From positions 248,001 to 312,000 of the forward strand of contig NZ_WTYK01000004.1 in assembly GCF_009828065.1 (NCBI RefSeq): a stretch of 64,000 nucleotides of DNA, read 5' to 3'. Both the position numbers and the translations under genes were made by a program. This stretch comes from Croceibacterium soli. Its GTDB lineage: Bacteria > Pseudomonadota > Alphaproteobacteria > Sphingomonadales > Sphingomonadaceae. Of the stretch, positions 32,830-40,573 are shown piece after piece. The notes under the pieces were generated by a model. It made no database searches, was not told the DNA's origin, and saw only the letters and a list, made by a program, of their open reading frames with translations. How positions within the stretch are numbered: position 1 is the first letter of the stretch; every line of letters starts with the position of its first letter.

Positions 32830-33546
32830 TTGCGCGTTTTGGCATTGGCTTCGCAAAAGGGCGGTTCGGGCAAGACGACGCTCTCCGGTCATCTCGCCGT
32901 ACAGGCGCAGCGCGCCGGTGCCGGTCCGGTGGTGCTCATCGACATCGACCCGCAGGGGTCGCTGGCCGACTGGTGGAACGAGCGCGAGGCCGAGTATCCG
33001 GCGTTCGCACACACGACCGTCGCCCGCCTGGCGAACGATCTCGCCACATTGCGTCAGCAGGGCTTCAAGCTGGCCGTTATCGATACCCCGCCGGCGATCA
33101 CGATGGCGATCCAGTCGGTCATCACCGTGGCCGAGCTGATCGTCGTCCCGACTCGCCCGAGCCCGCACGACTTGCGCGCGGTCGGCGCCACGGTCGATCT
33201 TTGCGAGCGCGCCGGCAAGCCGCTGATCTTCGTGGTCAACGCCGCGACTCCGAAGGCGAAGATCACTTCGGAAGCCGCGGTCGCGCTGTCGCAGCACGGC
33301 ACCGTCGCGCCGATCACCCTGCATCACCGCACCGATTTCGCCGCTTCGATGATCGACGGCCGCACAGTGATGGAAGTCGATTCGCAGGGCCGCAGCGCGC
33401 AGGAAGTCACCGCGCTGTGGCATTATGTCGCCGACCGCCTGGAACGGAACTTCCGCCGCACCGTGTTCGCCGCTCCGGGCGCCGTTTCGCAAATCCCGGG
33501 CGCTCACCGTCCGCAGGGCGGCTTCGGCCGCCGCATTGCCCAGTAG
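32830..33546 (+). CDS. Orphan ParA/MinD-type ATPase
   Basis: Deviant Walker ATPase of 238 residues. The motif ASQKGGSGKTTLSGHLA contains the signature Lys, followed by LIDIDPQGSLADWW and the Walker B-like AVIDTPPAI; there is no N-terminal HTH, so it is of the small ParA/MinD group. The likely start is TTG at 32830 (MRVLALASQK), with AGGGGGA ending seven bases before; a TTG at 32824 is too close to that site. No parB, parS or replication gene is here. The next gene encodes a protein with a ribbon-helix-helix-like end, and SPOR-domain genes flank both sides, so a role in positioning an envelope or division structure is inferred. Confidence 0.87.
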   Translation: MRVLALASQKGGSGKTTLSGHLAVQAQRAGAGPVVLIDIDPQGSLADWWNEREAEYPAFAHTTVARLANDLATLRQQGFKLAVIDTPPAITMAIQSVITVAELIVVPTRPSPHDLRAVGATVDLCERAGKPLIFVVNAATPKAKITSEAAVALSQHGTVAPITLHHRTDFAASMIDGRTVMEVDSQGRSAQEVTALWHYVADRLERNFRRTVFAAPGAVSQIPGAHRPQGGFGRRIAQ

Positions 33547-33565
33547 GATGGAGGACCACGGCGTG

Positions 33566-34195
33566 ATGAACGAACCCAAGCCGATGGCTTCGCTGGGCTC
33601 CTCGCTGCTCGCCCGCAAGGGCAGCGCCAAGCCGGCCATGCGCCCGCAGCTCGCCGGTTTCGCCGGGATGAGCTCGCAGGCCGCGGCGCAGAACCTCGAG
33701 GACCTCGGCTGGAACGACATGGGCGAGGACGATTACGCGCCCGTGCATTCCGGAGAGGTGCTCCAGCTGACCCCGGCGCCGCACAATCCCGCGGCGGTCG
33801 CTCAGACCGACCGGGCTTCGCCCCGGCCGCTCGTCCGCAGCATGCACGACGAGCTTGCCGCCCGGCTGTCCGAGGCGGAGCCCGCCGAAGAGGCCGAGAA
33901 AGCCTCACCCGCTGCAGCCGAACCCCGGAGAAACGCGCCGGCCACGGCAGAGACGGTGCGCGCGCTCGATCTCGTTCGCGCCGAGCGCGCGGCCCAGCCT
34001 CGCCGCGCTGCGGGCAAGTCCGGCCGCCGCGCCGCCTTCACCCTGCGCCTCGATGCAGAGCGCCACTTGAAGCTGCGCCTGGCCAGCACGATGCACAACT
34101 GCAGCGCGCAGCAGCTGGTCACCGAGGCGCTCGACCGCTTCCTTGACGAAATTCCCGAGATCCAGTCGCTGGCGGCACAGCTCCAGCGCGATTGA
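33566..34195 (+). CDS. Hypothetical ParA partner with ribbon-helix-helix-like C terminus
   Basis: A 209-residue protein beginning MNEPKPMASLGSSLLARKG. The first 140 residues are low in structure and rich in Ala, Pro and Glu. The last 60 (RRAAFTLRLDAERHLKLRL, ASTMHNCSAQQLVTEALDRF) match the strand-helix-helix pattern of CopG/ParG-like DNA-binding domains. It starts 19 bases after the ParA stop; a GTG one codon upstream, with GGAGG at a better distance, could be used instead. Small RHH proteins often serve as the centromere-binding partner of short ParAs, which is the inferred role here. Not a recognised named family. Confidence 0.7.
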   Translation: MNEPKPMASLGSSLLARKGSAKPAMRPQLAGFAGMSSQAAAQNLEDLGWNDMGEDDYAPVHSGEVLQLTPAPHNPAAVAQTDRASPRPLVRSMHDELAARLSEAEPAEEAEKASPAAAEPRRNAPATAETVRALDLVRAERAAQPRRAAGKSGRRAAFTLRLDAERHLKLRLASTMHNCSAQQLVTEALDRFLDEIPEIQSLAAQLQRD

Positions 34196-34220
34196 AGCCG
34201 ACCACGAGAGGTCAACCGAG

Positions 34221-35585
34221 ATGAACCGCACTGCCGAGAGCACCCGCACGGCCAAGCTGGCCGCGACCACGGCCCTGGCTGCCGCCCTGCTGGCCGGCTG
34301 CGCCACCAGCCCGGCTCCGCGCGCCGATCTCTCCGCCGGAAAGGCCGAGGCCGCGCTGGCGCAGGGCAAGCACGGCCGCGCGATCGAGCACGCCGAAGCC
34401 GCGGTTCTCGCCGAACCGCGCAACGCCGCCTACCGCGCGATGCTCGGCTCCGCCTATCTCGACGCGGGCCGCTTCGCTTCGGCAGTGACCACGTTCGACG
34501 ATGCCGTGAAGCTCGGCGACAGCTCGCCCCGGACCGCGCTGAGCCTCGCCCTGGCGCTCATCGGCATCGCCGATTACCACCAGGCCACTGTCGTTCTCGG
34601 CCAGGCGGAAGCGGACATAGCGGCCGACGATCTGGGCCTGGCTTACGCCCTCGCCGGAGAAGCCGAGCGCGGCATCCACATCATGTCCCACGCCATCCGC
34701 GGCGGCGACAACACGCCGAAGATGCGGCAGAACCTGGCCTATGCCTACGCGCTCGCCGGGCGCTGGAAGGAAGCGCGGCTGATGGCGGCGCAGGACGTGC
34801 CGGCCGACAAGCTCGGCGCCAGGATCGAAGAATGGGCCCACATGGTCCAGCCGCAGGCCTGGCAGGCCCGCGTCGCGGCGCTGCTCGGCGCGCCCGTCGG
34901 CGTGGCCGATCGCGGCCAGCCTGTGCAGCTGGCCCTGGCCAATCATCCGAGTGTCGAAGAGCTCGCCGGCCATGCCGCCGCTCCTGCGGCGCCGACAGAA
35001 GAGATCCCGCCGCCTCCGGTCCTCGCCGACAACGGCGAACTGCTGCCGGTGGGCGACTCCGCTCCCCTGACTGCAGTGCCCGCTCCTGCCGCCGCTCAGG
35101 CCGAGCCGAACGGGCTCCAGCAAGCCTTCGCGGCGCTCGCCCCCGCAGTGGCCAAGCTTGCGCAGGTGACCCACGACGCGATGCAGTTCGTGCAGCAGCC
35201 GGTCATCCAGCCGGCCCCGACCCGCGCGGTCGCCGCGCCCAAGCGTGCCGCCGCCGTGCCCGCCGCTCGCCCCGCCCGCACCACGCAGGCCGAAGGCACT
35301 CACCTCGTTCAGCTCGGCAGCTTCCTCAGTGAACAGAGCGCCCGCCGCGCCTGGACGACCTACACCAAGCGCTATCCGCAACTGGCCGGCCACAAGATGG
35401 TCATCAGCCAGGCCGTCCTGGACGGCAAGCGCTACTTCCGGGTCTCCGCCGCCGGGTTCGGCCAGGCCAGTTCGGCCGCCCTTTGTGGACAGCTGAAGAC
35501 CAAGGGTCAGGGCTGCATCGCCTATGCCGAGAGCCGCCCGCTCCCCGGCGCCATCGATACCGGCGTAAGGCTCGCGCGGCGCTGA
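34221..35585 (+). CDS. TPR lipoprotein with C-terminal SPOR domain
   Basis: Putative outer-membrane lipoprotein of 454 residues. The signal peptide ends in a lipobox (AAALLAGCATS, Cys about residue 26). Tetratricopeptide-like helices run from about 45 to 230 (HGRAIEHAEAAVLAEPRNA, LAYAYALAGRWKEARLMA), then a long Ala/Pro linker, then a SPOR domain (EGTHLVQLGSFLSEQSARRAW ... KGQGCIAYAESR, in pieces). ATG 34221 follows GAGAGG. It is the third gene of the ParA cluster. SPOR domains target the septum, so the protein probably works at division or constriction sites. Confidence 0.85.
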   Translation: MNRTAESTRTAKLAATTALAAALLAGCATSPAPRADLSAGKAEAALAQGKHGRAIEHAEAAVLAEPRNAAYRAMLGSAYLDAGRFASAVTTFDDAVKLGDSSPRTALSLALALIGIADYHQATVVLGQAEADIAADDLGLAYALAGEAERGIHIMSHAIRGGDNTPKMRQNLAYAYALAGRWKEARLMAAQDVPADKLGARIEEWAHMVQPQAWQARVAALLGAPVGVADRGQPVQLALANHPSVEELAGHAAAPAAPTEEIPPPPVLADNGELLPVGDSAPLTAVPAPAAAQAEPNGLQQAFAALAPAVAKLAQVTHDAMQFVQQPVIQPAPTRAVAAPKRAAAVPAARPARTTQAEGTHLVQLGSFLSEQSARRAWTTYTKRYPQLAGHKMVISQAVLDGKRYFRVSAAGFGQASSAALCGQLKTKGQGCIAYAESRPLPGAIDTGVRLARR

Positions 35586-35658
35586 GCCTCGGCCTGAGGG
35601 CCCGTTATCCAAGCTCCTATGCCCGGAACCTGCTGACGCGAAGCGGGTTTCCGACGCT

Positions 35659-35952
35659 ATGAACGGAGCGATATCGCTGTTGCTGGCCGCGGCCGCAGGC
35701 CCGGCCCCGGCCGCACTTCCCGACATCGAGATCGCCGCCCGCGTGAAGGCACGCGAGGTCAGGATCCGGCAACAAGGCCGCGCCAGCGCCGAGGTGCGCA
35801 TCGAGCCGGAGGCAGCGAAGCAGGTCCAGGTGGACCGCAACCTGCCCAAAGGCCAATCGAGCTATCGCAATCTCGATCTGACGCTGAAAGTCAAAGGCCG
35901 CCTGGCCGACCCACTCACATTATCGACCGACGTACCAAGAACAGGGGACTAA
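35659..35952 (+). CDS. Small secreted hypothetical protein
   Basis: A 97-residue protein with a short signal sequence (AISLLLAAAAGPAPA) and a mature part of strands and charged turns (EIAARVKAREVRIRQQG, EVRIEPEAAKQVQVDRN, YRNLDLTLKVKGRLADP). No family is recognised. It precedes the next hypothetical gene by six bases, so the two are probably co-transcribed; both proteins appear periplasmic. The ribosome site is weak. Confidence 0.6.
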   Translation: MNGAISLLLAAAAGPAPAALPDIEIAARVKAREVRIRQQGRASAEVRIEPEAAKQVQVDRNLPKGQSSYRNLDLTLKVKGRLADPLTLSTDVPRTGD

Positions 35953-35958
35953 ACGATC

Positions 35959-36630
35959 ATGCGCCATGCGTTGCTTGCGACTTCCACTTTCGCCGCCCTC
36001 GCACTGCTCGCCGCGCCGGCGCAGGCCCAGCAGCGGCAACAAGGCCAGGCCAGCAGCCCGGCGGTGTCCTATCTCAGCCAGGTCCCGGCCGACCAGCAGC
36101 CCGACGTCGTGCTCGACATCCCGAACCTGTCGGTGGAATCCATCACGCTGGACGTGCAGGGCCTCGAAGCCCACGTCTCGCTCAACGCACAGCTCGCCGA
36201 TCTCCTGAAGCTCAGCGCCGGCGCCGATGTGCGGCTGGACAGCGTCAAGCTCGACATCAAGGGCGTTCAGGCCCAAGCGGCGCTGATCGTGCGGCTCGAC
36301 AACGTTCGCGCGATCATCGAGCGCACGCTGCAGACGCTCGACAACAACCCGCAGATCATCTCGCAACTGACCGGAACTCTCGACAATGCGGTCAATGTGA
36401 CCGGAAACGTGGCGAACAACGCGGTCAACACTGTCGGGGATCTGACGAGCAATGTCCTGCGCTCCGGCGCGGTGCTCGACATCGCTCGCAGCGGGCTCAC
36501 CACCGTCAGCGAAACAGTCAACGCCGCGGGCCAGACCGTGCGCCGCCTCCGCGGCAGCGACGGGGCGGTCTACGAAGTCGTGACCGACACGGCGAACCGG
36601 ATTCTCCGTTCGACCAGGGTGCAATCGTAG
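35959..36630 (+). CDS. Secreted hypothetical protein with amphipathic repeat region
   Basis: A 223-residue periplasmic protein. The signal peptide is ALLATSTFAALALLAAPAQA. The region PDVVLDIPNLSVESITLDV, QGLEAHVSLNAQLADLL and LDIKGVQAQAALIVRLDNV (about residues 50-120) is a beta-rich conserved-looking block I have seen in scattered bacterial hypotheticals without function. It is followed by an Asn/Val repetitive stretch (TLDNAVNVTGNVANNAVN). The gene is preceded by its small partner at 35659 and followed by a likely terminator. Function unknown. Confidence 0.65.
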   Translation: MRHALLATSTFAALALLAAPAQAQQRQQGQASSPAVSYLSQVPADQQPDVVLDIPNLSVESITLDVQGLEAHVSLNAQLADLLKLSAGADVRLDSVKLDIKGVQAQAALIVRLDNVRAIIERTLQTLDNNPQIISQLTGTLDNAVNVTGNVANNAVNTVGDLTSNVLRSGAVLDIARSGLTTVSETVNAAGQTVRRLRGSDGAVYEVVTDTANRILRSTRVQS

Positions 36631-36641
36631 CCTGAAAGCAG

Positions 36642-36667
36642 AAGCGTTCGTCGAAAGATGAACGCTT
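36642..36667 (+). terminator. Probable terminator hairpin
   Basis: An 8-bp stem aagcgttc/gaacgctt with a 10-base loop, followed by tcttag, 11 bases after the stop of the gene ending at 36630. The T run is short. Confidence 0.45.
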
Positions 36668-36733
36668 TCTTAGTCATTCACGCAGATTGAGGCTGGAAGC
36701 GCGCAACAAAGCGCGCGGTGAGGACTCGCCTGC

Positions 36734-37138
36734 ATGAAAACCGGACATGTCGACCGGCGCGCCAAGCGCCTGCGGATGAAATCCTCGGTGCTGCTGCGGA
36801 ACGGCACCGGCAGCCGCATGAAAGCGCATCTTTTCAATATCTCGCAATACGGCTGCGCGTTGCTGACCGAGAACACGTGCCTGCGTGAAGGCGCGATTTA
36901 CTCGCTGAAGACGGAAGGCGTGGAGCTGCTGGTCGGCCGGGTGGTGTGGGCCAGGAATCTCTGGGCCGGGCTGGAGTTCACCCAGTCCTTGCACCCCGCG
37001 GTAGTGGATCATCTCGCAACCAAGGACGGGATGAACATCCCCGACTACGGCGGCGACGATCTGCTGCACGAGATGGTCCGGCACGAGGCGCCCCAGGGCG
37101 GCCGGCCGTTCGATCCGCCCGCACCCAAGACGGTCTGA
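36734..37138 (+). CDS. PilZ domain-containing protein
   Basis: A 134-residue protein with a single PilZ domain, the usual c-di-GMP receptor. The arginine motif is in RRAKRLRMKSSVLLRNG and the second motif in FNISQYGCALL (N-x-S-x-x-G), followed by strands such as LLVGRVVWARNLWAGLEF. Both ligand-binding motifs look intact. The last 30 residues are unstructured. It ends tail to tail with rsgA, one base apart. Targets are unknown; the same window has an NfrB-like synthase that lacks its usual c-di-GMP domain, but the two are 29 kb apart. Confidence 0.85.
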   Translation: MKTGHVDRRAKRLRMKSSVLLRNGTGSRMKAHLFNISQYGCALLTENTCLREGAIYSLKTEGVELLVGRVVWARNLWAGLEFTQSLHPAVVDHLATKDGMNIPDYGGDDLLHEMVRHEAPQGGRPFDPPAPKTV

Positions 37139-37139
37139 A

Positions 37140-38156
37140 TCAGCGAGAAGCGGGCTTCTTCGGTCCGCGCTGCCACTTCGCGCGCGCCGGATCGTTCGCC
37201 GCGTTCTCCTCGCTCAGCTTGCGCCAGCGGTCGTAGCGGGCCCGGTCCAGCTTGCCGCTCGCCAAATCGGCCTGCACGGCGCAGCCCGGCTCGACCGCGT
37301 GGGTGCAGTCGGAAAAGCGGCACTGGCGGGCAGTGACGACGATATCGTCGAACACTTCGGCCACCCCGGCCGCGGCTTCGGACAGCTGCAGCTCACGCAT
37401 ACCTGGGGTGTCCATCAGCCAACCGCCATCGGCGAGCCTGTGCATCTCCCGAACCGTGGTGGTGTGGCGGCCCTTCGCGTCGGCCTCCCGCACCGGCTGG
37501 GTGAGTATGCTCTGGCTGCCGCGCAAGCTGTTGATCAACGTAGACTTCCCGACGCCCGACGATCCCAGAAGCGCCACCGTCTCGCCCTTGCCGCACCAGC
37601 GGGCGAGGCGCCGGGCGCTCGCTGGGTCCCTGGCATTCAGGGTTTCAACCGTCAGCCCGGGCTGCAAGTCGCGGGCGGCCGCCGCGAAACCTTCGGGATC
37701 GTTGGCCAGGTCGGCCTTGGTCAGGACGACGACAGGCGTCACCGCCGCCTCCCGCGCCAGAACCAGATAGCGTTCCAGCCGCGCGACGCTGAAGTCCTGG
37801 TTGCACGACGCGACAATGAACACCGTGTCGACGTTCGCTGCGATCAGCTGGACCTTCCGGTCGCTGCCCGGCGCCGGCCGCTTGAACACGGTTGCGCGGC
37901 GCAGGATGCGAACGATTTCCATGGTCGTGCGATCGACCAGCAGCCAGTCGCCCACGGCGGGACGATCGTCGGTGGTTTCAGCATCCTTCATGTACGGGGA
38001 GATCAGGCAGTCCAGACCGGCGCCGGCGATGGCGATCTTGCCGCGGTGAGCCGCCATGACTCGCACCGGGCACAGGCCCGCGTCCTCGGGCGGAACCTGC
38101 TCGCTGAAGAAGGGCCGCCAGCCAAGTTCCGCAAGATCGGAAGCCGCTCTGGTCAT
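37140..38156 (-). CDS. rsgA: Ribosome small subunit-dependent GTPase A
   Basis: Circularly permuted GTPase of 338 residues that checks late 30S assembly. The G motifs occur in the permuted order: G4 VLTKADL (near 155), G1 GSSGVGKSTLINSL (near 215), G3 DTPGMRELQL (near 265). An N-terminal OB-fold (RVMAAHRGKIAIAGAG) and a C-terminal zinc knuckle (CRFSDCTHAVEPGCAV) complete the protein. The ATG is at 38154-38156. It lies 79 bases downstream of the pseudo-dihydroorotase gene on the same strand. Confidence 0.94.
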   Translation of the reverse strand: MTRAASDLAELGWRPFFSEQVPPEDAGLCPVRVMAAHRGKIAIAGAGLDCLISPYMKDAETTDDRPAVGDWLLVDRTTMEIVRILRRATVFKRPAPGSDRKVQLIAANVDTVFIVASCNQDFSVARLERYLVLAREAAVTPVVVLTKADLANDPEGFAAAARDLQPGLTVETLNARDPASARRLARWCGKGETVALLGSSGVGKSTLINSLRGSQSILTQPVREADAKGRHTTTVREMHRLADGGWLMDTPGMRELQLSEAAAGVAEVFDDIVVTARQCRFSDCTHAVEPGCAVQADLASGKLDRARYDRWRKLSEENAANDPARAKWQRGPKKPASR

Positions 38157-38234
38157 CGTAATGCAGGCTGGACCATCGGCTGCGCCCAGGCAAGCACAGC
38201 ACCGGCTTGCCAGTGCAACCGATCGCGCGAGGCT

Positions 38235-39467
38235 TCAGCGACCGACAGGCACTCCGCCCTTCCAAAGCGCGGTGACGCGGCCCTCGACCGGCTGGCGATT
38301 GAAGGGCGTGTTGCCCGCGCTGGCTGCCATCTTGGCGGAATCCACCACCCACGGCTTCTCCGCGTCGACCAGCGCCAGGTCCGCCTCGGCGCCCGCGCGC
38401 AGTTCCCCGGCATCGACGCCCAGCAGCCTTGCGGGTGCGGCGGCGACGAGTTCGAAGGCGCGCTCGATGGCGATCACCCCGTCGCGCACCAGCGTCAGCG
38501 TCATGGCCAGCAGCGTTTCGGCCCCGGCCATTCCGGGTGCGGCATCCACGAAGGGCAGGCGCTTGTCCTCCGGCCCGCGCGGATCGTGGCCGCTGGAGAT
38601 GACGTCGATCGTGCCGTCGCCGATCGCCGCGATCACCGCTTGCCGGTCGTCCTCGCTGCGCAGCGGGGGGGAGAGGCGGGCGAACGTGCGGAAATCCTGC
38701 AGCGCCAAATCGGAAAGCATGAAATGCGCGGGCGTGACGCCGGCCGTCACCGGCACGCCGCGAGCCTTCGCGGCGCGCACCAGGGCCAGCGCCCCGCGCG
38801 TGGTCACCTGGCGGAAATGCAGCCGCGCGCCGGCCATTTCGGCCAGTGCGATGTCCCGCGCCACCGCCAGCGCTTCGGCTTCGGCGGGAGCGCTCGGCAG
38901 GCCGAGGCGGCTCGCCATCTCGCCTGCGGTGGCGACCGCGCTGCCGGTCAGTCCGCCGTCTTCGGCATGGCTGACGACCACCAGGTCGAGCATCGCGGCA
39001 TATTGCAGCAGGCGCAGCATCGTGCCGCTGTCGGCGATCCATTGCCGCCCTGTCGCGACTGCCTTGGCCCCGGCTTCGCGCATCAGCGCCAGCTCCGCCA
39101 ATTGGGTGCCGGCGAGCCCGACCGTGGCGGCGGCGAGCGGGTGGACCCACAAGTCGGGCTTGCCGCTCTGGGCCGCGAAACGCACCGCCGAGGGGCGGTC
39201 CAGCGGCGGAGCCCGATCCGGCATCAGCCCGGCGCGCGTAATCCCGCCGAAATGGAAGGCTGGCTTGTCGACCGCGAAGACGCCGAGGTCGATGAGACCG
39301 GGCGCGACCAGCGCGCCGCGCGCGTCGACGATCTCATCGCCGTTCTGCGGGTTCAAGTCGCCGAGCGAAGCGATCCTGCCTTCGACGCAGCGGATCGCGC
39401 CGGGGGTCACGCCAGAGGGCAGAACCAGACGTCCGCCGGTGATGACGAGGGGGCGCTGCTGCTTCAT
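38235..39467 (-). CDS. pyrX: Dihydroorotase-like protein lacking catalytic residues (PyrX type)
   Basis: Amidohydrolase-fold protein of 410 residues next to pyrB. Active dihydroorotases have PGLIDxHxH; here the strand reads [10 protein letters not shown] (residues 56-64), so both metal histidines are gone. The later ligands also look changed: RQVTT replaces the usual CHVS, and [11 protein letters not shown] replaces DHAPH. Only the [10 protein letters not shown] histidine is kept. This pattern is known for PyrX, an inactive partner needed to assemble PyrB into the aspartate transcarbamoylase dodecamer. The ATG overlaps the pyrB stop (ATGA), implying coupled translation. A true pyrC must be elsewhere. 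Confidence 0.88.
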   Translation of the reverse strand: MKQQRPLVITGGRLVLPSGVTPGAIRCVEGRIASLGDLNPQNGDEIVDARGALVAPGLIDLGVFAVDKPAFHFGGITRAGLMPDRAPPLDRPSAVRFAAQSGKPDLWVHPLAAATVGLAGTQLAELALMREAGAKAVATGRQWIADSGTMLRLLQYAAMLDLVVVSHAEDGGLTGSAVATAGEMASRLGLPSAPAEAEALAVARDIALAEMAGARLHFRQVTTRGALALVRAAKARGVPVTAGVTPAHFMLSDLALQDFRTFARLSPPLRSEDDRQAVIAAIGDGTIDVISSGHDPRGPEDKRLPFVDAAPGMAGAETLLAMTLTLVRDGVIAIERAFELVAAAPARLLGVDAGELRAGAEADLALVDAEKPWVVDSAKMAASAGNTPFNRQPVEGRVTALWKGGVPVGR

Positions 39468-40474
39468 GCCCAGCCCTCCAAGCCGCGCGCGCGGCGGGTC
39501 AGCACGTCGAGGCATGCCATGCGGATGGCCACGCCCATCTCCACCTGGTCGGTGATGATCGACTGCCCGGCGAGTTCGGCCACGTCGCTGTCGATCTCGA
39601 CCCCACGATTCATCGGCCCGGGATGCATGACGATCGCATCCGGCGCGCAGCGCCTGAGGCGGGGCAGCGTCAGTCCGTAGAGATGGCGGTATTCGCGCGG
39701 CGAGGGAATGAACTGCCCTTCCATCCGCTCGCTCTGCAGCCGCAGCATCATGACCACGTCGGTCCCGGCAAGCGCCGCTTCGAAATCGTGGAACGGCTCC
39801 GCCCCCATCGCCTCGATCCCGGCCGGCATCAGCGCAGGCGGCGCACAGACGCGCACCACCGCGCCGAGCGCCTGGAGGCAGAGGATGTTGGACCGCGCCA
39901 CGCGGCTGTGCAGCACATCCCCGCAGATCGTCACCTTCAGGCCATTGAGACTCTCGCGCCCTTGCTCCCGCAGCTTGTTGCGCAGCGCCAGCGCGTCGAG
40001 CAGCGCCTGCGTCGGGTGCTCGTGCTGCCCGTCCCCGGCATTGAGGACCGGACAGTCTACCTTACCGGCGATCAGCGCCACCGCTCCGCTCGACTGATGG
40101 CGGATGACGATCGCGTCGGCGCGCATCGAGTTCAGCGTCACCGCCGTGTCGATCAGCGTCTCACCCTTCTTCACGCTCGACTGGGCCGCGTGCATGTTCA
40201 CCACGTCGGCGCCGAGGCGCTTGCCCGCGATCTCGAAGCTCAGCAGCGTGCGGGTCGAATTCTCGAAGAAGGCATTGATGATCGTCAGGCCGGACAGCGC
40301 ATCCGAATGCTTGGACGACTGGCGGTTGAGCGCGACCCACTGCTCCGCTTCGTCCAGCAGGTAGAGGATCTCGTGGGTTTCGAGCTGGCCGATCGACAGG
40401 AGGTGCCGATGCGGGAATGCCCTTCCGCCGGCCGGGTAGCGGCCCGCGTGGGAGGTGTCTGCTGGCGATGTCAT
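39464..40474 (-). CDS. pyrB: Aspartate carbamoyltransferase catalytic chain
   Basis: Cytoplasmic enzyme of 336 residues that forms carbamoyl aspartate in pyrimidine synthesis. The carbamoyl-phosphate site is in [13 protein letters not shown], with [22 protein letters not shown], and [14 protein letters not shown] at the aspartate side. The ATG at 40472-40474 starts [20 protein letters not shown], an N-terminal extension of the PyrX-dependent class. A 13-codon longer frame is open but lacks a ribosome site. No pyrI regulatory gene is present, fitting the PyrB-PyrX complex. Confidence 0.96.
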   Translation of the reverse strand: MTSPADTSHAGRYPAGGRAFPHRHLLSIGQLETHEILYLLDEAEQWVALNRQSSKHSDALSGLTIINAFFENSTRTLLSFEIAGKRLGADVVNMHAAQSSVKKGETLIDTAVTLNSMRADAIVIRHQSSGAVALIAGKVDCPVLNAGDGQHEHPTQALLDALALRNKLREQGRESLNGLKVTICGDVLHSRVARSNILCLQALGAVVRVCAPPALMPAGIEAMGAEPFHDFEAALAGTDVVMMLRLQSERMEGQFIPSPREYRHLYGLTLPRLRRCAPDAIVMHPGPMNRGVEIDSDVAELAGQSIITDQVEMGVAIRMACLDVLTRRARGLEGWA

Positions 40475-40573
40475 TAAAGGCCAGCGCTTAGTGAAGTGAA
40501 CCCGGGGGCTCAAGCGCTTTCGGCTGGCACCGCACGGCGCGCCCCCTTAAGGGATCGAAGAACAGGGGCTTCG

